A stretch of DNA of 9,707 nucleotides from Candidatus Poribacteria bacterium (GTDB lineage Bacteria > Poribacteria > WGA-4E > WGA-3G). Both the position numbers and the translations under genes were made by a program. Where the stretch lies: positions 1 to 9,707 of the forward strand of contig VXXH01000453.1 in NCBI GenBank assembly GCA_009835515.1, written 5' to 3'. Numbering within the stretch: the stretch's first letter is position 1; each line of letters opens with the position of its first letter. Below the pieces are notes generated by a model that saw nothing but the letters and a program-made list of their open reading frames with translations, did not search any database and was not told where the DNA came from. Positions 6,276-9,707 of the stretch are shown piece after piece.

Positions 6276-7355
6276 CTACAGCGTTTTTGCGATATTTACA
6301 AAATGTTTAACGTTTTCAAAAGGCGTATCTCTATGGAGTCCATGACTCAAATTCAGTATATGCCCTGTTTTCCCACCCTGTTTTAAGCAGGATTTGACTG
6401 CCGTCGTAATGTCATCGGGTGTCCCGTCGCGGAGTATATCGTTATCCACGTTTCCCTGAAAAGCGACGGTGCCGTCAGTCTCAGCCTTGGCTTTGCTAAG
6501 GTCTACACATTTTCCCACACTCAATACATCAGCACCACTTTGGTGCATTAAATCGAGATAGTTACACTCTTTTGCGAAGAGTATGCCGGGTGCCTCTGGA
6601 CTGAGTTCAGCGAAAATCTTCTGGTGATACGGAAATGCAAACTCTTTATATATGTCTCTCGGCAAGACATCCGCGATGGACTCGAAAAGTTGGACGACCT
6701 GAACGCCCTCACTAATTTGGTAGTTTAAATAATTGACGGTCATCTCCGCCAATTTGCTTAGCAGACGATGCAAGAGTTCAGGAGTTTCCTGAATCATTTG
6801 GAAAACAGGGACCGCCTTTTCTGATACGCCGGTGCCGCGTTTGATAGGGCTTTCCCCCGCAATGAGGAAAAATGCAAGTGTCAAAGGAGCACCAGCAAAC
6901 CCGATGAGCGGTAGTTCTTCATTCAGGGTTTCGCGGAGTTTGCGAATGACCTTTCCTGTGAATTCTAATTGCGATGGGGGTTCATCAACGGGTCGGAGTG
7001 CGTCTACTTGTGTTTGCGTCCGAATCGGCGGGCTTAAAAAGGGGCCTGGGTCAAATCGAAAATGTGCCCCCATCGGTGCAAGCGGTGTGAGAATGTCTTT
7101 GTAGACGATGATGGCATCAACGCCAATGCGTTTTGGTAGAAGTGAGATTTTAACTGCCGACTCGACATCGGTGTGAGACATTGGTGCCGGACAGGTTCGG
7201 AAGAGCCGTTCCAAGGGCAGGTTCAGCTCTTGCCGAATCTGCCGATAAAGAGGGTCTGATCTGCCTGCCTGCCGCATCATCCATACAGGTACGCGTTCCA
7301 CTGGCAAACATCGCGCTGCGCGAAGAAGTAAGTCGTTTTTTAATTGCTGTTCCAT
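6276..7355 (-). CDS. hemE: Uroporphyrinogen decarboxylase
   Basis: A 359-residue enzyme that decarboxylates the four acetate side chains of uroporphyrinogen III to give coproporphyrinogen III in the cytoplasm. The signature VWMMRQAGR is at 24-32, with Arg28 and Arg32 expected to hold substrate carboxylates. Asp87 (YKDILTPL) corresponds to the catalytic Asp of the usual FSDIL motif. GFAGAPLTL (152-160), LFESIADVL (223-231) and NLSHGL with His338 (335-340) complete the pocket. Several positions differ from the human enzyme: Phe163 where human has Tyr164, Leu158 for Trp, and LFESIAD for LFESHAG. Length is normal. The start agrees with the family N-terminus. The best upstream purine run, AAGGG at 7371-7375, is 15 nt away, so initiation may depend on coupling to the LamG stop it abuts. 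HemE function is very likely; reduced or altered activity is possible. Confidence 0.93.
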   Translation of the reverse strand: MEQQLKNDLLLRAARCLPVERVPVWMMRQAGRSDPLYRQIRQELNLPLERLFRTCPAPMSHTDVESAVKISLLPKRIGVDAIIVYKDILTPLAPMGAHFRFDPGPFLSPPIRTQTQVDALRPVDEPPSQLEFTGKVIRKLRETLNEELPLIGFAGAPLTLAFFLIAGESPIKRGTGVSEKAVPVFQMIQETPELLHRLLSKLAEMTVNYLNYQISEGVQVVQLFESIADVLPRDIYKEFAFPYHQKIFAELSPEAPGILFAKECNYLDLMHQSGADVLSVGKCVDLSKAKAETDGTVAFQGNVDNDILRDGTPDDITTAVKSCLKQGGKTGHILNLSHGLHRDTPFENVKHFVNIAKTL

Positions 7356-7374
7356 ACTGACAGAGATTATCCCT

Positions 7375-8223
7375 TCAATGCGCCTTCAAATTGCCCCATG
7401 TCGTTGCCAATTTGTCCATAGGCTCTACAGGTGCGACTCCGAGAGTTTTGCCAACACCGTCTTCCATAATCATCTTCAGATCTGCTTCGCTGAGCGTATC
7501 GCTAAACATCGCCACATCGTCAATGATCCCTTTGAAATAACCGCCATCACATCCGTGTCCTGCTGGACACAACCCACTTCCGATGAGTAACCCCTTTTCC
7601 GGTGCGCCGACTTTATTCGGCCCCTTCGACTTAAATTCGCCATCAATATAGAGTTCATATTCAGTTCCGTTATAGATACCGGCGATGAAGTACCACGCAT
7701 CAGGTTTATTAAGAGGTGTCGTTGCGGCTGCACAGCCAGCTTGGCAACTTTTGAATTCAAAGTTACCGGCGTTCCAAAATTCAAACCACCAATTCGCACC
7801 GCCTCCGTCCCCTGGATTCCCGTTTGCGATGACGAGCGTAGCGGAGCCTTTCCCTGCAGGATTATTGCCGCCGACTGCTGTCGGATACATCCAAAAAGTA
7901 ACGGTGAATTTCTCTGGATTAAATAGCGGAGAAGGCGCAATTTCGACGTAGTCGTCTTTTCCATCGAATACGACTGCCTGTCCAAATTGCCCATCTTCCC
8001 ATTTCGTACCCTCCATAAGCTCACCATTATTATCGTTCCCCGATAAGTCCTTTGCGGTTTTTCCATTACCTTCATCGAAAAGCCAGATGCCAGCAACCGT
8101 CTTCGGATCAATCTTGGCAGTGGTCGCTGTAACGCAACAGAGTGCAATGAATACGCCCCCGATGCCTATCATCACCCAGGATTGTATTGACACCTTAACG
8201 AAGAATCTTATGAGAGATATCAT
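7375..8223 (-). CDS. Secreted LamG / concanavalin A-like domain protein
   Basis: A 282-residue protein. Residues 1-36 look like a signal peptide or N-terminal anchor: a basic start, a hydrophobic stretch IGIGGVFIALCC (20-31), and a possible cleavage after TATTA (32-36). Residues about 44-250 are a LamG/laminin-G-like jelly roll, opening with GIWLFDEG and DLSGNDNNGEL, then FDGKDDYVEI (86-95), FTVTFWMYP (106-114), WYFIAGIYNG (177-186), LYIDGEF (191-197) and GIIDDVAMFS (232-241). Such domains bind carbohydrate or protein outside the cell. Two cysteine pairs, Cys160/Cys164 and Cys219/Cys225, could form disulfides. The tail from 250 is short and unassigned. The start overlaps the stop of the preceding small membrane gene by 4 nt (8220-8223), with AAGGA at 8233-8237 spaced 9 nt. 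No catalytic motif is seen; the ligand is unknown. Confidence 0.85.
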   Translation of the reverse strand: MISLIRFFVKVSIQSWVMIGIGGVFIALCCVTATTAKIDPKTVAGIWLFDEGNGKTAKDLSGNDNNGELMEGTKWEDGQFGQAVVFDGKDDYVEIAPSPLFNPEKFTVTFWMYPTAVGGNNPAGKGSATLVIANGNPGDGGGANWWFEFWNAGNFEFKSCQAGCAAATTPLNKPDAWYFIAGIYNGTEYELYIDGEFKSKGPNKVGAPEKGLLIGSGLCPAGHGCDGGYFKGIIDDVAMFSDTLSEADLKMIMEDGVGKTLGVAPVEPMDKLATTWGNLKAH

Positions 8224-8564
8224 TCTGAAATGTCCTTTCTCTGATGTCGTTCCAAGAGTTGTCGTAGTTTGGCGAAACTTTTAACGTTTTTCATAATCCT
8301 ACCGCTTTCTCGCTCCTCAAGATAGAGAAGAAAGCCCATAGTATAAAGGCTGAGCAAAAACAGCAGAAATCCTATGACGCATCGTCCGATTGCCCAATAA
8401 TTGGCTTGAAAACTGAGGTAGGGGGTGACAGTTACGGTATCGCTGTTTGCATCGGGTGAATCCTGTTCAGGCCACTCTACGGAAATAAAGTCACCCCACC
8501 CCGTTATCCCAAGTGACAGAAAAGCGATCGAAAGGACAAAAACGATGAAAAACGGGATACCCAT
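8220..8564 (-). CDS. Small two-TM membrane protein of unknown function
   Basis: A 114-residue protein I do not recognise. It has two hydrophobic segments, about 3-21 (IPFFIVFVLSIAFLSLGI) and 57-81 (WAIGRCVIGFLLFLLSLYTMGFLLY). They are joined by an acidic, Ser/Thr-rich loop (29-50), and a basic, partly amphipathic tail follows (82-114). By the positive-inside rule the charged tail should be cytoplasmic, with the loop outside. It is real rather than spurious because it fills the space between two genes exactly: 12 nt after the dehydrogenase stop, and a 4-nt ATGA overlap with the LamG gene. No clear Shine-Dalgarno site precedes its ATG, so its translation may depend on the upstream gene. It may act with the exported LamG protein, an inference from coupling only. 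Confidence 0.72.
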   Translation of the reverse strand: MGIPFFIVFVLSIAFLSLGITGWGDFISVEWPEQDSPDANSDTVTVTPYLSFQANYWAIGRCVIGFLLFLLSLYTMGFLLYLEERESGRIMKNVKSFAKLRQLLERHQRKDISE

Positions 8565-8576
8565 GTTACATACCGG

Positions 8577-9647
8577 TTAATCAGAGACCTTTATCAATCC
8601 CTTAGTGCAGGCATCTTCGCGGTTGCGGACCTTTGTTATCCCTTCAACAAGCGATTCAAGCGGGAACTCGTGGCTGATGATTTTATCCATGTTGACATCA
8701 CCACTCGAAATGAGTTGAACCGCCTCTTCCCATGTATCGGGTGCCAGCCAAGAGAACCTGATTGTCTTATCCATGAGGATCGTATCAAGAATAGGCACCT
8801 GCATCACATCTGTGTCGCCGGGGAGTCCGAAAATAACGACGGTTGCGTGCCGACCGGTAACCTCCAATGCGGTGTGAATTGCGTCAAGTGAACTGGTAGC
8901 CGTAATTGCACGGTCCGCCAATTCACCGTTATTGAGTTCCTCAATTGTAGCACCCAGATCTTCAACGTAGTGTGGAGAGTTGGTATCGCTGACATTGACG
9001 ACAACATCTGCACCGAGTTCCTTACCACAATCCAAACGATAATCACGAGTTCCGACAAGCAGTACGTTTTTCAAGCCGCGGCTCTTCAATACTTGTACCA
9101 TCATCAAACCGATAGGTCCCGGTCCAAAGACAACGGCAGTTTGCCCTTCTTCAGCATTGAGGTTATTGACAGCGTAGAGTCCGCATGCAAGCGGTTCTGT
9201 TAAGGCGCCTTGATCATAAGTAACATTATCAGGTAATTTGACAGTCCAGCGATAATCAGAGACTGCGTACTCGGCGAATCCGCCATCAACACCGACACCT
9301 AAAACGCGTTTTTCAGGACACAGGTTGGATAAACCTTTTTTGCTCCAAAAGGAGTCTGGATTTGATTGGACAGGATTGACGACAACGCGGTCACCGACTT
9401 TAAATCCGCCGGTTGCGCCTGCTTCACTACCAACTTCGACGACTTCGCCAGTAAATTCGTGACCAAGGATAAGAGGTCCTTTTCCGTCGTCTGTTTCAAG
9501 CGAACTGTTACCAAAATAATATGCGACATCCGAACCGCAGATGCCTACCGAACGTACTTGAACTAACAGATCATTATCACCAGGTTCCGGTACAGATCGG
9601 TCTTCAAGGCTCATTGATTCGGGTTCATAAAAGATTTGGGATTTCAT
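8577..9647 (-). CDS. Zinc-dependent medium-chain dehydrogenase (sorbitol/threonine dehydrogenase-like)
   Basis: A 356-residue MDR-superfamily oxidoreductase that should oxidise a secondary alcohol or polyol with NAD(P)+. Catalytic zinc ligands are visible as Cys37 (GICGSD), His63 and Glu64 (GHEFTGEV), with Glu151 in TEPLACGLYAV. The Rossmann motif GPGPIG is at 175-180. The structural-zinc lobe is degenerate: of the four cysteines normally found around 92-112 only Cys110 (NLCPEKR) remains, so a structural zinc is unlikely, as in some sorbitol dehydrogenases. The start is well supported by AGGAGG at 9656-9661, 8 nt before the ATG. It is the first gene of the minus-strand run and lies 12 nt before the small membrane gene. 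No link of its reaction to haem is evident. The exact substrate cannot be named from sequence. Confidence 0.9.
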   Translation of the reverse strand: MKSQIFYEPESMSLEDRSVPEPGDNDLLVQVRSVGICGSDVAYYFGNSSLETDDGKGPLILGHEFTGEVVEVGSEAGATGGFKVGDRVVVNPVQSNPDSFWSKKGLSNLCPEKRVLGVGVDGGFAEYAVSDYRWTVKLPDNVTYDQGALTEPLACGLYAVNNLNAEEGQTAVVFGPGPIGLMMVQVLKSRGLKNVLLVGTRDYRLDCGKELGADVVVNVSDTNSPHYVEDLGATIEELNNGELADRAITATSSLDAIHTALEVTGRHATVVIFGLPGDTDVMQVPILDTILMDKTIRFSWLAPDTWEEAVQLISSGDVNMDKIISHEFPLESLVEGITKVRNREDACTKGLIKVSD

Positions 9648-9655
9648 ATTATGTG

Positions 9656-9661
9656 CCTCCT
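9656..9661 (-). promoter_or_regulatory. Shine-Dalgarno site of the Zn dehydrogenase gene
   Basis: AGGAGG on the minus strand, 8 nt before the ATG at 9647, is a full consensus match at optimal spacing and fixes the start. The same AGGAGGCA core with an A/T-rich spacer recurs before hemH. Confidence 0.75.
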
Positions 9662-9684
9662 AAAGGTCTTTAATGGTTGTAGTT

Positions 9685-9693
9685 ATTTTAGCA
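9685..9693 (-). promoter_or_regulatory. Possible extended -10 promoter of the eight-gene run
   Basis: Read on the minus strand, TGC at 9691-9693 followed by TAAAAT at 9685-9690 makes an extended -10 element (TGnTAAAAT). Transcription would start near 9678, about 30 nt before the dehydrogenase ATG. The -35 box would fall outside the window, so this cannot be confirmed. Further genes to the right may also belong to the same transcript. Confidence 0.35.
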
Positions 9694-9707
9694 CGTCCGA
9701 TTTTAAT

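Larger units (their letters stand above)
1305..9647 (-). other. Predicted eight-gene operon containing the haem cluster
   Basis: Eight co-directional genes, from the Zn dehydrogenase to the pentahaem cytochrome. Junctions from right to left are 12 nt, 4-nt overlap, 19 nt, 8 nt, 14 nt, 87 nt and 4-nt overlap. The two overlaps are ATGA start-stop fusions (8220-8223 and 2321-2324). No terminator-like hairpin with a T-run was seen within the run. The 87-nt gap before the hemG start is the most likely place for an internal promoter or processing site, though I see no strong -35/-10 pair there. Co-transcription is inferred from spacing. Confidence 0.65.

Noticed and set aside
7476..8147. A 223-codon alternative frame on the minus strand within the LamG gene
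   Set aside because: The product is rich in Arg and Ser with no domain, while the overlapping frame gives a clear LamG domain with signal peptide and coupled start.
1..9707. CRISPR array, tRNA or rRNA genes, transposase or phage genes
   Set aside because: No regularly spaced direct repeats, cloverleaf-like sequence, rRNA-like conserved blocks or mobile-element proteins were found on reading both strands.

Overview
The window is a protein-coding stretch of a bacterial chromosome with moderate GC and AT-rich gaps. The gene mix is one PhyH-type 2-oxoglutarate oxygenase, a secreted LamG protein, a medium-chain Zn dehydrogenase, aerobic haem genes and a multihaem cytochrome c. Together with a compound palindromic intergenic element, this is most like Candidatus Poribacteria or a relative (Planctomycetes is the next choice). 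That assignment is an inference from protein style; the window has no rRNA or other marker.

Layout. Positions 1-378 are AT-rich with no gene I can support. A plus-strand promoter at 379-407 and a Shine-Dalgarno site lead into a phytanoyl-CoA dioxygenase-like gene (442-1098). A gap at 1099-1304 separates it from convergent genes and holds a 71-nt nested palindrome (1212-1282). From 9647 down to 1305 the minus strand carries eight genes in one direction: Zn dehydrogenase, a two-TM small protein, a LamG protein, hemE, an MBL-fold/TPR protein, hemH, a hemG/hemY-type oxidase and a five-haem cytochrome c. Gaps are 8-19 nt, except 87 nt between hemH and the oxidase gene. Two junctions are 4-nt ATGA overlaps, so one long operon is likely, with a possible promoter at the right edge.

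How the genes work together. HemE, the HemG/HemY-type oxidase and HemH cover three late steps of haem synthesis (uroporphyrinogen III decarboxylation, oxidation of the porphyrinogen, iron insertion). The gene order hemE-hemH-hemY matches the hemEHY order known from Bacillus, except that an MBL-TPR gene is inserted after hemE. The last gene encodes a membrane-anchored multihaem cytochrome c, a direct consumer of haem, whose start overlaps the stop of the oxidase gene. The coproporphyrinogen oxidase step (HemF/HemN) and HemQ are not in the window, so it does not show whether the pathway runs through protoporphyrin or coproporphyrin.

Most worth a second look: the MBL-TPR gene embedded in the haem cluster, a four-cysteine segment near the N-terminus of the ferrochelatase, unusual active-site residues in HemE, and the nested palindrome. 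I see no clear defence system, CRISPR array, tRNA, rRNA or insertion sequence.
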